A stretch of DNA of 64,000 nt, taken from NCBI RefSeq assembly GCF_001908095.1, contig NZ_MKGR01000002.1, positions 87,939 to 151,938 on the forward strand. The letters run 5' to 3'. Position numbers and translations under genes: made by a program. Below the pieces are notes generated by a model, which saw only the letters and a program-made list of their open reading frames with translations, did no database searches and was not told the DNA's origin. Positions within the stretch are counted from its first letter, which is position 1. The number at the start of each line of letters is the position of its first letter. Source of the stretch: Xenorhabdus thuongxuanensis (lineage in GTDB: Bacteria; Pseudomonadota; Gammaproteobacteria; Enterobacterales; Enterobacteriaceae). Below are positions 50,092 to 59,368 of this stretch, one piece after another.

Positions 50092-50920
50092 GCTATCCCC
50101 TTTTTATACTGCTTATTGATTTTACAAATAGCAGGGCCAGACGGAATTGAGTTTAATTTAGATTAAGGTGAATTTTTACATTCTTCATTTTTGAAGAGGG
50201 AAAATAATACGTACTGCGTGAATTTATATCAATGGGAAAATTTCGCAAAATAATTACAGGTATTTTGTTTTTTATTGGGATTATATCTATTTGTAATAAT
50301 GCATAAGAATTACTCATCTATTTTGAGTGATTTTTATTTGTTTTAAATCAATTGGTTGTGATTTGTGTTTTTTGTTTTGTGAATATCTTGAAAAATAAGG
50401 TTTAATATTGAGGTTAATTTCAATAAAAAAAAACTTAGATTGAGTGTAAATATTTTTTATTACCGAAGTGTGAATGTTACTAGTTGTTGATGTTTTTATT
50501 TGAAATAAATTAGTGGGATTATATTAATTGATTTTTTCAGTATAAAAATGTAGTTTATTAATCGTGTCATGACTATATTTCGAAATTAAATGCTATTTTT
50601 AACCTCCAAAGTAGTCTCTTAAGAAATGACGGAAATATTACCGGATAGTAAAATGAGTATTTGATCATTTTCTTTTGCGTTGTCGATTGTGTGTGAATTT
50701 CAAACAATATTATACTGGTGATTTACATTAGTAATTATATGGGTATTGTTGTCACTTTATTTTATATTTCTCACTTATAGATAAAATATCATCAATTAAA
50801 TGACAATTTCTTGAACTAAGATAAGGAAATCGTTTTTACCCGCATTAAGATCAAAACAGCCTTATATAATTATCTCTTATTCTTTAGCATCATTTTTGAA
50901 AAGAAGTTTTTGAGCACTCT
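50092..50920. other. Very AT-rich region between hmsH and menD
   Basis: 829 bp with no supported gene; both directions are full of stops. It must contain the hmsHFRS promoter (minus) and the menD promoter (plus). The length and extreme A/T content resemble DNA bound by H-NS-type silencers. I found no clear inverted repeats beyond chance. Confidence 0.45.
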
Positions 50921-52591
50921 ATGTCAAACAGCGCACTTAACCGCCGCTGGGCGGAACTTTTATTGGAAGCATTAACCCGCCACGGATTGTGTCATGTCTG
51001 CATTGCTCCCGGATCTCGTTCAACACCATTGACATTGGCTGCCGCAGGAAATCGTAAGTTGATCTGTCATACCCATTTTGATGAGCGTGGATTGGGGTAT
51101 TTGGCTTTAGGATTAGCAAAAGCGAGTAAAGAGCCGGTTGCGGTTATTGTGACGTCTGGAACAGCAGTTGCCAATTTGTATCCTTCTTTAATTGAAGCGG
51201 GATTGACGGGAGAACGATTGGTATTTCTCACCGCTGATAGGCCGCCTGAACTAATCGATTGTGGTGCTAATCAAGCCATTCGTCAGGTAGGCATTTTTGC
51301 TTCCCATCCCGCGCAAACTTTAGCATTACCACGACCAACTACAGAGGTTCCCGCCAGTTGGTTGGTTTCTTCCATTGATAATGCAATGTCAAACCTGAAA
51401 GGTACTCTACATATTAATTGTCCGTTTGCGGAGCCTTTGTATGGTAATGAGATGATGGCACATCAAGATTGGTTGCAAACATTGGGTGAGTGGTGGCGAG
51501 GGAATGAGCCGTGGTTGGCTCAGCCAGAAATGCATACCACAATCAAGGCCATTGATTGGGATATCTGGCAGAAAAAACAGGGAATTGTATTGGCAGGGAG
51601 AATGAGCGCAGAAGAGGGAAAATATGTTGCTCAATGGGCAAAAGAGATGGGATGGCCGATTATTGGTGATGTGTTGTCCCAAACTGGGCAGCCTTTGCCA
51701 TATGCAGATTTGTGGCTGACTCACTCCCGCACTCAGGAAATTCTGGCGCAAGGGCAATTGGTGATCCAATTTGGTGCCAGCCTGACAGGTAAGCGACTAT
51801 TGCAGTGGCAGGCTAAATGCCAACCTGAGCAATATTGGATTGTTGATCCCATTGTTGGCCGGCTTGATCCTGCAAACCATAGAGGGCGCAAATTCACTTG
51901 CAGTGTGACTAATTGGTTACGGGAACATCCTGCATATTCACAAACACCTTGGGCAGAGGAATTGCATTCATGGTCAAAAAGTGCGTTTAAGTGTGTTGAA
52001 ACCAAGTTGACAGGAGAATTTAGCGAGGCAGCGGTTGCACATCAACTGCATCAATTGTTGCCAGGGCAGGGGCAATTGTTTGTCGGTAATAGCCTGATTG
52101 TGCGTTTGATTGATGCTTTGGGGCAGCTTCCCGTGGGGTATCCGGTCTACAGTAACCGAGGTGCCAGTGGTATAGATGGGTTGATTGCAACCGCAGCAGG
52201 CGTTCAGCGGGCAACAAATAAACCGACACTAACGATTATAGGTGATATCTCAGCCCTCTATGATCTGAATAGTCTGGCTTTATTACGCAATCTTTCTTCT
52301 CCCATGTTATTGATCATAGTGAATAATAATGGCGGGCAGATTTTTTCTCTGTTACCAACGCCACAAGAAGAACGCCAGAGTTTTTACTGTATGCCGCAAG
52401 ATGTCAATTTTGATCATGTTGCTGCCATGTTCGGCCTGAATTATGCGGCACCACAAAATTGGCCGGAATTAAAACGGTGTGCCCAACGAGCATGGGATCG
52501 TAAGGGGACGACATTGGTTGAGTTAAAGGTCCCAGGCAATGCAGGAGCGGTATGCCTGCAAGAACTGCTAAAACAGGTGGCGGCTCTGTGA
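50921..52591 (+). CDS. menD: 2-succinyl-5-enolpyruvyl-6-hydroxy-3-cyclohexene-1-carboxylate synthase
   Basis: Thiamine-diphosphate enzyme of menaquinone synthesis that adds 2-oxoglutarate to isochorismate. 556 residues, as in E. coli. Visible: [55 protein letters not shown], and the C-terminal ThDP motif [19 protein letters not shown]. It leads menD-H-B-C-E; no menF (isochorismate synthase) lies upstream as it does in E. coli. Confidence 0.97.
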   Translation: MSNSALNRRWAELLLEALTRHGLCHVCIAPGSRSTPLTLAAAGNRKLICHTHFDERGLGYLALGLAKASKEPVAVIVTSGTAVANLYPSLIEAGLTGERLVFLTADRPPELIDCGANQAIRQVGIFASHPAQTLALPRPTTEVPASWLVSSIDNAMSNLKGTLHINCPFAEPLYGNEMMAHQDWLQTLGEWWRGNEPWLAQPEMHTTIKAIDWDIWQKKQGIVLAGRMSAEEGKYVAQWAKEMGWPIIGDVLSQTGQPLPYADLWLTHSRTQEILAQGQLVIQFGASLTGKRLLQWQAKCQPEQYWIVDPIVGRLDPANHRGRKFTCSVTNWLREHPAYSQTPWAEELHSWSKSAFKCVETKLTGEFSEAAVAHQLHQLLPGQGQLFVGNSLIVRLIDALGQLPVGYPVYSNRGASGIDGLIATAAGVQRATNKPTLTIIGDISALYDLNSLALLRNLSSPMLLIIVNNNGGQIFSLLPTPQEERQSFYCMPQDVNFDHVAAMFGLNYAAPQNWPELKRCAQRAWDRKGTTLVELKVPGNAGAVCLQELLKQVAAL

Positions 52592-53358
52592 AACTAAACT
52601 GTCGAACGTTTCATTCGCATAACCAAGGGATATGGCTAGTTTGGTTACATGGATTATTGGGAACAGGCGACGATTGGTCTCCTATCGTAAATGCTTGTGA
52701 TCAGCATCCTTCATTAGTTGTTGATTTGCCTGGACACGGTAATTCCGTCGATGTGAATTTGACCGGTGGTTTTGCCGAGATGAGTGAGTTGCTGATGGCA
52801 ACCCTGACAGAGTATCAAATCAATGATTACTGTTTGATTGGCTATTCACTGGGAGGACGAATAGCTATGTACCATGCGATTTATAACAAACAGGATGGTT
52901 TGCGTGGGTTGCTGGTGGAGGGAGGAAATCCGGGACTGTTTTCCCAGCAGGAACGTGATGTGCGATTGCGCAATGATCAGCATTGGGCGCAGCGTTTTCG
53001 TCAAGAGCCAATGATGTTAGTCTTGGCTGATTGGTATCAACAACCGATATTTGCTGATTTAACAACGGCACAACGTGAGCAACTTATTCATCTGCGTAGT
53101 CAAAATAGGGGAGCTTGTATCGCAGATATACTGGAAAATACCTCTTTAGGGCGTCAACCTTGGTTATTTCCTGCTTTACAGCGGATATCTATTCCTTTCT
53201 CTTACTTATGTGGGGAAAATGATCGTAAATTCCAGAGCATAGCGCAGCAATATAGACTGCCATTAACAACCATTCCTCAAGTTGGACATAATGCTCATTA
53301 TGGCAATCCTGTGGCTTTTGCTAGCGCAGTGAACTATTTTTTATCACTTTTTGGTTAA
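52588..53358 (+). CDS. menH: SHCHC synthase MenH
   Basis: Alpha/beta-hydrolase-fold enzyme that eliminates pyruvate from SEPHCHC to give 2-succinyl-6-hydroxy-cyclohexadiene carboxylate. The 256-residue protein has the nucleophile elbow GYSLGGR, the oxyanion stretch WLHGLLGTG, and the catalytic His in [11 protein letters not shown]. The start is GTG 52588, overlapping the menD stop (GTGA) with AGGTGG upstream, giving [20 protein letters not shown]. An ATG at 52552 is in frame but lies inside menD. Confidence 0.92.
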   Translation: MKLNCRTFHSHNQGIWLVWLHGLLGTGDDWSPIVNACDQHPSLVVDLPGHGNSVDVNLTGGFAEMSELLMATLTEYQINDYCLIGYSLGGRIAMYHAIYNKQDGLRGLLVEGGNPGLFSQQERDVRLRNDQHWAQRFRQEPMMLVLADWYQQPIFADLTTAQREQLIHLRSQNRGACIADILENTSLGRQPWLFPALQRISIPFSYLCGENDRKFQSIAQQYRLPLTTIPQVGHNAHYGNPVAFASAVNYFLSLFG

Positions 53359-53370
53359 GGAAACATAATA

Positions 53371-54228
53371 ATGCGTTACCCAAGCGAAGAAAAATTGTAT
53401 TCCCCTATTGAATGGCAAGATTGTTCCCAAGGGTTTGAAGATATTCTCTACCATAAATCTGGAGACGGCATTGCCAAGATTACGATTAATCGCCCACAGG
53501 TACGTAATGCGTTCCGTCCCCTGACCGTCAAAGAGATGATTCAGGCGTTGGCAGATGCTCGTTATGACGAGGCAATTGGTACGATTATTCTGACGGGAAT
53601 GGGTGAAAAAGCTTTTTGTGCTGGAGGTGACCAAAAGATCCGTGGCGATTATGGTGGTTATCAAGATGACAGCGGAGTACACCATCTGAATGTATTAGAT
53701 TTTCAGCGGCAGATCCGTACTTGTCCAAAACCTGTCGTTGCTATGGTTGCAGGGTATGCAATTGGCGGTGGTCACGTGCTGCATTTGATGTGTGATTTGA
53801 CTATCGCGGCTGATAACGCCATTTTCGGTCAAACAGGCCCTAAAGTCGGTTCTTTCGATGGCGGCTGGGGAGCATCGTATATGGCGCGGATCGTAGGACA
53901 GAAAAAAGCGCGTGAAATCTGGTTCCTGTGCCGCCAATACAATGCCAAAGAAGCATTGGATATGGGATTGGTTAACACTGTCGTGTCTTATGCTGAACTG
54001 GAAAAAGAAACTGTGCGTTGGTGTCGTGAAATGCTGGAAAACAGCCCAATGGCGTTGCGTTGCCTGAAAGCGGCATTGAACGCAGATTGTGATGGTCAGG
54101 CTGGTTTACAGGAATTGGCGGGCAATGCCACCATGCTGTTTTACATGACCGAAGAAGGACAGGAAGGGCGCAATGCGTTCAACGAAAAACGCCATCCTGA
54201 TTTCAGTAAATTCAAGCGTAATCCGTAA
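53371..54228 (+). CDS. menB: 1,4-dihydroxy-2-naphthoyl-CoA synthase
   Basis: Crotonase-family ring-closing enzyme of menaquinone synthesis. 285 residues, same as E. coli. Features: [40 protein letters not shown], the oxyanion-hole [20 protein letters not shown] and [20 protein letters not shown]. It lies 12 bp after menH. Confidence 0.98.
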   Translation: MRYPSEEKLYSPIEWQDCSQGFEDILYHKSGDGIAKITINRPQVRNAFRPLTVKEMIQALADARYDEAIGTIILTGMGEKAFCAGGDQKIRGDYGGYQDDSGVHHLNVLDFQRQIRTCPKPVVAMVAGYAIGGGHVLHLMCDLTIAADNAIFGQTGPKVGSFDGGWGASYMARIVGQKKAREIWFLCRQYNAKEALDMGLVNTVVSYAELEKETVRWCREMLENSPMALRCLKAALNADCDGQAGLQELAGNATMLFYMTEEGQEGRNAFNEKRHPDFSKFKRNP

Positions 54229-54241
54229 GTTGTCACCCATT

Positions 54242-55222
54242 ATGCGTAAAGCAACCTTATACCAATTCAGTCTGCCAATGGAGGCGGGCATTATTTTGCG
54301 TTATCAGCGCCTGAAAACCCGTGACGGTTTTTTGGTGCACTTGCAGGAAAATGGACGAGACGGTTGGGGAGAAATTTCTCCATTGCCTGAATTTAGCCAT
54401 GAAACGCTTGAACAAGCTAAAGAATCGGCTGTGGAGTGGCTGCAACAATGGTGTTTGGGCATGCAGCCAGAAGAGAGCGATCTTCCTTCCGTTGCGTTTG
54501 GCATAAGCTGTGCATTGGCTGAATTGCGGGGAGAATTACCTGAAACAACCAGTTATCGCAAGGTGCCGTTATGTACGGGCGATCCTGATGATGTGATCCG
54601 GCGTTTGGGATACATGACAGGCCAGAAGATTGCCAAAGTGAAAGTGGGGATGTATGAAGCTGTACGGGATGGCATGGTAGCCAATGTAATGCTTGAAGCG
54701 GTGCCTGATCTTCGGTTGCGATTAGATGCTAACCGCAGTTGGACACGCACAAAAGCAGAGGGTTTCGCTAAATATGTCAATCCTGATTATCGGCACCGAA
54801 TTACTTTTATCGAAGAGCCCTGCAAAACCCAAGAAGAATCTCTGGTATTTGCTCGTGAAACGGGTATTGCCATTGCATGGGATGAAAGTGTCCGTGAAGC
54901 TGATTTTACGCTAGAAGCCCAAGAGGGAGTCTCTGCCATTATCATCAAACCGACATTGATAGGCAGTATTGATCGTTGCCGTCAATTAATTACCAAGGCT
55001 CATCAGTTAGGGGTAGAGGCAGTGATAAGTTCCAGCATTGAAAGTAGCTTTGGCTTGACGCAATTGGCTCGTCTTGCACAATGGCTCACACCTGATTCAC
55101 TTCCGGGTTTGGATACTTTGGATCTTATACAGTCACAACTTATCCGTTGTTGGCCCGATAGTCATATTCCGTGTGTCATGTTGGATAAGCTGGCAATGGT
55201 GTGGAGTCATGAATGTCAGTAA
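54242..55222 (+). CDS. menC: o-succinylbenzoate synthase
   Basis: Enolase-superfamily enzyme dehydrating SHCHC to o-succinylbenzoate. 326 residues from ATG 54242. Catalytic Lys in [11 protein letters not shown], metal ligands in [20 protein letters not shown] and [11 protein letters not shown], and the second Lys in [11 protein letters not shown] are all present. The start matches E. coli MRSAQVYRWQIPMDAG in layout ([16 protein letters not shown]), though the ribosome site is weak; translation may couple to menB 13 bp upstream. It overlaps menE by ten bases. Confidence 0.94.
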   Translation: MRKATLYQFSLPMEAGIILRYQRLKTRDGFLVHLQENGRDGWGEISPLPEFSHETLEQAKESAVEWLQQWCLGMQPEESDLPSVAFGISCALAELRGELPETTSYRKVPLCTGDPDDVIRRLGYMTGQKIAKVKVGMYEAVRDGMVANVMLEAVPDLRLRLDANRSWTRTKAEGFAKYVNPDYRHRITFIEEPCKTQEESLVFARETGIAIAWDESVREADFTLEAQEGVSAIIIKPTLIGSIDRCRQLITKAHQLGVEAVISSSIESSFGLTQLARLAQWLTPDSLPGLDTLDLIQSQLIRCWPDSHIPCVMLDKLAMVWSHECQ

Positions 55223-56634
55223 TAGAGTGGACTCAATGGCCATGGCAGCATTGGGCTGCTGCCTTGCCTGAAAAACAGGCCATTCAGTTATATGATGAGC
55301 AATTCACCTGGCATGAATTAACGCAAAGAATCAATGCCATTGCTGCTCATTTCCACCAACAGGGTGTTGTGGAAGGTAGTGGTGTGCTCCTGAGAGGCAA
55401 GAACAGTGCGGAACTTCTCTTGTGTTATCTGGCTGCCCTGCGATGTGGCGCAAGAGCGTTACCTCTTAATCCTCAATTACCTGATCGATTGCTGACGGAA
55501 CTATTGCCTCACCTCAATATGGATTATGGGGTGGATTTCACAGACTCACCTTCACCCGTCATTCAAGTAAAAGAACTTGAATGGCAACAAAAGTTTCCGG
55601 TGAAACATAATGCACGGTTGAAAAACAACCTAGTGGTGTTGTGGGAAAGTCAACGTCCTGCCAGTATGATCCTGACATCTGGTTCTTCTGGATTGCCCAA
55701 GGCTGCGGTACATTCCATTGGTGCTCATCTTGCCAGTGCGCAAGGCATTCTTTCCTGCATGGATTTTCAGCCAGATGATAGTTGGTTACTGTCATTGCCG
55801 CTGTTTCATGTTTCAGGCCAAGGGATACTTTGGCGCTGGTTACAAACAGGCGCAATATTAGTGCTGCGGGATTTACAGCTACTGGGTCGTGCGCTATCTG
55901 GGTGTACCCATGCATCACTTGTACCTACTCAACTGTGGCGTCTACTGGAACAACCCTATAACTACCCATTGACGTTAAAAAAAGTACTATTGGGAGGCGC
56001 CATGATACCGACGTCGCTGACCCAACGAGCTGAGGAATTAGGTATTCATTGCTGGTGTGGCTATGGACTGACAGAAATGGCATCAACTGTTTGCGCAAAA
56101 CGGGCTGATGAGCTGCCTGGGGTAGGTAATCCACTCCCTGGAAAGTCCATTCGCTTAGTCGATGAAGAAATTCAAATTCGCGCTGATAGCATTGCGAGTG
56201 GCTATTGGTCTAATGGGAAATTGCAGCCATTGGCAGATAATGAAGGATGGTTTTCGACTCGGGATCGAGGTGTATTTGAACAGGGAGAGTTACGGATATT
56301 AGGACGCCTCGACAACCAATTTTTCAGTGGTGGGGAGGGTATCCAGCCAGAAGATATTGAGCGGATCATTAACCAACATCCTCAAATTGAACAGAGTTTT
56401 GTTGTTCCCATTCCTGATATTGAATTCGGTCATCGGCCAGTAGCGGTAATTGAAACTCAATATCCTGTGCTAACAGAAGCACTTATTGATTGGCTTGCGG
56501 ATAAAACCGCGTCTTTTCAGCGGCCTGTTGCCTGTTATGTGTTACCTGCCCAACTGAAAAATGGGGGAATAAAGGTTTCGCGCCAACAAGTTAAGCAATG
56601 GGTAACGGAGATAAATAATCAATATTATAAATGA
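55213..56634 (+). CDS. menE: o-succinylbenzoate-CoA ligase
   Basis: Adenylate-forming enzyme activating o-succinylbenzoate with ATP and CoA. 473 residues. ANL-family motifs: A3 [19 protein letters not shown]5 [11 protein letters not shown]7 WFSTRDRG, A8 [17 protein letters not shown], and the A10 Lys in [12 protein letters not shown]. Start ATG 55213 lies within the end of menC. Last gene of the men operon; I see no clear terminator before yfaZ. Confidence 0.95.
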   Translation: MSVIEWTQWPWQHWAAALPEKQAIQLYDEQFTWHELTQRINAIAAHFHQQGVVEGSGVLLRGKNSAELLLCYLAALRCGARALPLNPQLPDRLLTELLPHLNMDYGVDFTDSPSPVIQVKELEWQQKFPVKHNARLKNNLVVLWESQRPASMILTSGSSGLPKAAVHSIGAHLASAQGILSCMDFQPDDSWLLSLPLFHVSGQGILWRWLQTGAILVLRDLQLLGRALSGCTHASLVPTQLWRLLEQPYNYPLTLKKVLLGGAMIPTSLTQRAEELGIHCWCGYGLTEMASTVCAKRADELPGVGNPLPGKSIRLVDEEIQIRADSIASGYWSNGKLQPLADNEGWFSTRDRGVFEQGELRILGRLDNQFFSGGEGIQPEDIERIINQHPQIEQSFVVPIPDIEFGHRPVAVIETQYPVLTEALIDWLADKTASFQRPVACYVLPAQLKNGGIKVSRQQVKQWVTEINNQYYK

Positions 56635-56757
56635 TAATGTTGTTTACATATCTTTATAAATATAAACGCTTACTTACTTTTATCATCTATATCGCTGTTC
56701 TGGTTTAAGTACAATATCTTAGCCCATGTGGGAATTTATTAATTAAAGGACAAGATT

Positions 56758-57300
56758 ATGAAAGGCTTTATTGCTATTGGTGCCGCTAGTTTGCTCTTTA
56801 TAGCTGGCTCAGCAAATGCTCTCTCTATAGATACTCAGGTGGGAAAACACAGCACAAGCACATCAGTGGGGATTGGTGATAAATATGCTGGTCTATCTCT
56901 GACGGGTAACTGGACTCGTAGTGATCACAATGGTCAGCTAGGTAGTTTAGGTTTAGGCTTCGGTCTGCCATTTGGCCCATTGGCTGCAAACGTCGGTGCG
57001 AAAGGGCTTTATTTGTCTCCCAAAGATGGGAAGGATGGGGCTGCATTGGCTGTTGGCGCTGGCCTTAGTTGGGCCGTGACTTCTTCTTTATCCCTGTATG
57101 GTGAGGCTTACGGTTCGCCATCAGGCTTAACGTCAGGAATGGATTCTTATACTGAAGCTACAGGGGGAGTGCGTTATACATTTTTCAAACCCCTAAGTGT
57201 AGATATTGGCTACCGTGTCATGGATATACGGGGTAGTCATGGTAATCGTAGTAATAAAGTTTCCGATAGTTTTTACTTTGGTGCTGGTTTGAGTTTTTAA
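56758..57300 (+). CDS. yfaZ: YfaZ-family outer-membrane protein
   Basis: 180-residue small beta-barrel outer-membrane protein, same length as E. coli YfaZ. Signal peptide MKGFIAIGAASLLFIAGSANA, cut before LSID. The core LGLGFGLPFGPLAANVGAKG, then LYLSPKDGKDGAALAVGAGLSW, and the C-terminal ...FYFGAGLSF with aromatic end are typical. Function is unknown. AAAGGA lies before the ATG. Confidence 0.88.
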   Translation: MKGFIAIGAASLLFIAGSANALSIDTQVGKHSTSTSVGIGDKYAGLSLTGNWTRSDHNGQLGSLGLGFGLPFGPLAANVGAKGLYLSPKDGKDGAALAVGAGLSWAVTSSLSLYGEAYGSPSGLTSGMDSYTEATGGVRYTFFKPLSVDIGYRVMDIRGSHGNRSNKVSDSFYFGAGLSF

Positions 57301-57317
57301 TTAGACCAAAATGCTGC

Positions 57318-57353
57318 AAGGTTATCCGCATTAACATTGATGCGAATAACCTT
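57318..57353. terminator. Hairpin between convergent yfaZ and tyrP
   Basis: AAGGTTATCCGCAT (57318-57331) pairs with ATGCGAATAACCTT (57340-57353) with one mismatch and an 8-nt loop. It is a strong stem, but no T-run follows on either strand. Confidence 0.6.
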
Positions 57354-57368
57354 AGACAAGATAAACTT

Positions 57369-58574
57369 TTACCCTACGTTTGGCAGCGCACCTGTAACAA
57401 TGCCAATCTGAATGGCAATAACTGCAAGCCCGCACAGGAACACAAAGACTAATGCAGGCTTACCTCCTTTGACACGATAACCTTCCTTGTTTTCTTTACG
57501 GCTACGCCAAACCAGTAGGCAAGGCAATAACAATGCGAGAATGGAGAGGGCAACAGCTGCAAATGTCAGTGCCATAACAAAATTAGGGTAATACAGTGCA
57601 CAGAGCAATGGTGGAGCAAAAGTCATTAACCCTGTTTGTAAACGCCCTTTGGCGTGATTGCTGCGCTTAAAAAGGTCAGCAAGGTAATCAAACAACCCTA
57701 AGGCAACACCGAGAAATGAGGTGGCTAGCGCAAGATCGGCAAACAGATGAACGGCAAACTCCACTTTAGGTGAAGCGACAATTTCTCTCACCGCTTTCAA
57801 TAACCCATTTAGGCCAGATTCTTGTGCAAGAATACCTACAAATGTATTTGAAGAAATAGCGCCGAGTGTCACCAATTGCCACAGGATATAGGCTAACAGA
57901 GGAATGGCGCTACCGATGATAAAGATTTTCCGTAGCTTTTTAGTATCTCCCTGCATATAGGTAACGATGCTTGGCACACTACCGTGAAATCCGAATGAAG
58001 TAAAAATAACTGGGATGGCAGAGAGTGCTAATCCTTGCTCAATAGGCATGGAAATCAGGTTGATTTTGTCAACATGAGGCATCATTACGCTGAGTACGAT
58101 CACCAGAAAAACAATTTTAGCGGTAAACAGCAGGCGGTTAATAAAATCGACAGATTGGGTTCCAATACAGACTATCCCACCACCAATAATGGTAAAAATG
58201 CTGATCCCGGCAGAGACAGAAATAGGTTTATCCAACCAAGAAGAGAGGGAAGTCGCCAGTAACTCACCCGCACCACTAATATAAGCCGTTGTTAGGGCAT
58301 ACATAAGGAAAAGCATACTGAAGCCAGTTAGCACCTGTCCACCTAACCCAAGATAGCGTTTCGCGACGGTTCCTAACCCAGCATTAAACTTACTATATTG
58401 ATACACTTCCACGAGCAAGAGTGCTGTATAACTCATCAAAGCCCACAGGACGATTAACATAGCAAATGTAGTTCCAAATCCCACACCTGCCGTTGCCAAT
58501 GGCATTGCTAACATCCCTGCGCCAATCGTCGTTCCAGCAACGATAAAAATACTACCAATAGTGCGATTTTTCAC
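57369..58574 (-). CDS. tyrP: Tyrosine-specific transporter
   Basis: 401-residue inner-membrane aromatic amino acid permease (TyrP/Mtr/TnaB family, 11 helices). It opens [20 protein letters not shown] then [14 protein letters not shown], nearly the E. coli TyrP start. [20 protein letters not shown] is the conserved family block. It imports tyrosine with protons. Two TyrR boxes upstream (58644-58684) support TyrP over tryptophan-specific relatives. Confidence 0.94.
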   Translation of the reverse strand: MKNRTIGSIFIVAGTTIGAGMLAMPLATAGVGFGTTFAMLIVLWALMSYTALLLVEVYQYSKFNAGLGTVAKRYLGLGGQVLTGFSMLFLMYALTTAYISGAGELLATSLSSWLDKPISVSAGISIFTIIGGGIVCIGTQSVDFINRLLFTAKIVFLVIVLSVMMPHVDKINLISMPIEQGLALSAIPVIFTSFGFHGSVPSIVTYMQGDTKKLRKIFIIGSAIPLLAYILWQLVTLGAISSNTFVGILAQESGLNGLLKAVREIVASPKVEFAVHLFADLALATSFLGVALGLFDYLADLFKRSNHAKGRLQTGLMTFAPPLLCALYYPNFVMALTFAAVALSILALLLPCLLVWRSRKENKEGYRVKGGKPALVFVFLCGLAVIAIQIGIVTGALPNVG

Positions 58575-58935
58575 GCGATCCTCGTTTCTGAATATGTTGA
58601 GAAATAGTTATAAGACCAGCAGGTTAAATGATTGATTTATATCTGTCAAATTTACAATACACAAAATGTAAATAAATAATTACACTTTGTGGCGGTGTTG
58701 GATGATTCGTTATCAAGCTATGTAATTCCGAGAAAATAACTAAGAAAGCGGAATCATATTAAGTCAAAAAATAACCAGAAACTTCTTTGTTGAGTAACAT
58801 AATTTATTAGTATGTCAAATAACTTTGTAGTTTGGATATGAGGGGTTAGTTAACCAGGTTAATAAAGTAGTAAATTGAGAAGGTAGAGTAGAAAAGAAAG
58901 TGGATATATGCGGAAAATTTTGTCGGGTGTATAAA
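58575..58935. other. tyrP promoter region and tRNA downstream spacer
   Basis: Non-coding. The proximal 110 bp carry the tyrP promoter with a perfect -35 TTGACA (minus strand, 58649-58644), a poor -10 at about 58626-58621, and two TyrR boxes. I see nothing in the remaining 250 bp up to the tRNA terminator. Confidence 0.55.
58644..58684 (-). promoter_or_regulatory. Strong and weak TyrR boxes of tyrP
   Basis: The strong box TGTAAA-TAAATA-ATTACA (58667-58684) matches the TyrR consensus TGTAAA-N6-TTTACA at 11 of 12 bases. The weak box, read on the minus strand, is TGTATT-GTAAAT-TTGACA (58661-58644), with 9 of 12 matches, and includes the -35 hexamer. Their centres are 23 bp apart, the two-turn spacing that lets TyrR hexamers bind with tyrosine and block the promoter, as in E. 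coli tyrP. Confidence 0.8.
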
Positions 58936-58982
58936 GTAAAAACCCGCTATTTCACCGATTGGTTACGGGAAATAACGGGTTC
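58936..58982 (-). terminator. tRNA operon terminator
   Basis: On the minus strand AACCCGTTATTTC pairs with GAAATAGCGGGTT (58981-58969 with 58953-58941, one mismatch) and is followed by T residues. It closes the Ser-Thr tRNA transcript six bases after the tRNA-Thr CCA end. Confidence 0.85.
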
Positions 58983-58987
58983 TTGTA

Positions 58988-59063
<76 letters not shown>

Positions 59064-59069
59064 GAAATT

Positions 59070-59157
<88 letters not shown>

Positions 59158-59368
59158 ATGGCGCGAGATTATGCCTATATCGTTTTGATGTGTCTAGTCC
59201 CTAAAGAAAAAAAATTGTATTTTTTTACTGTTTGCTCAATCTTCGATCTATAATGGTCTTTTCATTGGCTAACCTGCTAATATTAAGTACAGCACACCGG
59301 CTTATTTATCGACGGGTTGATGTCTCATTGACCAAAATATATTCATACTAAAGGCAACTATCCAAAGA

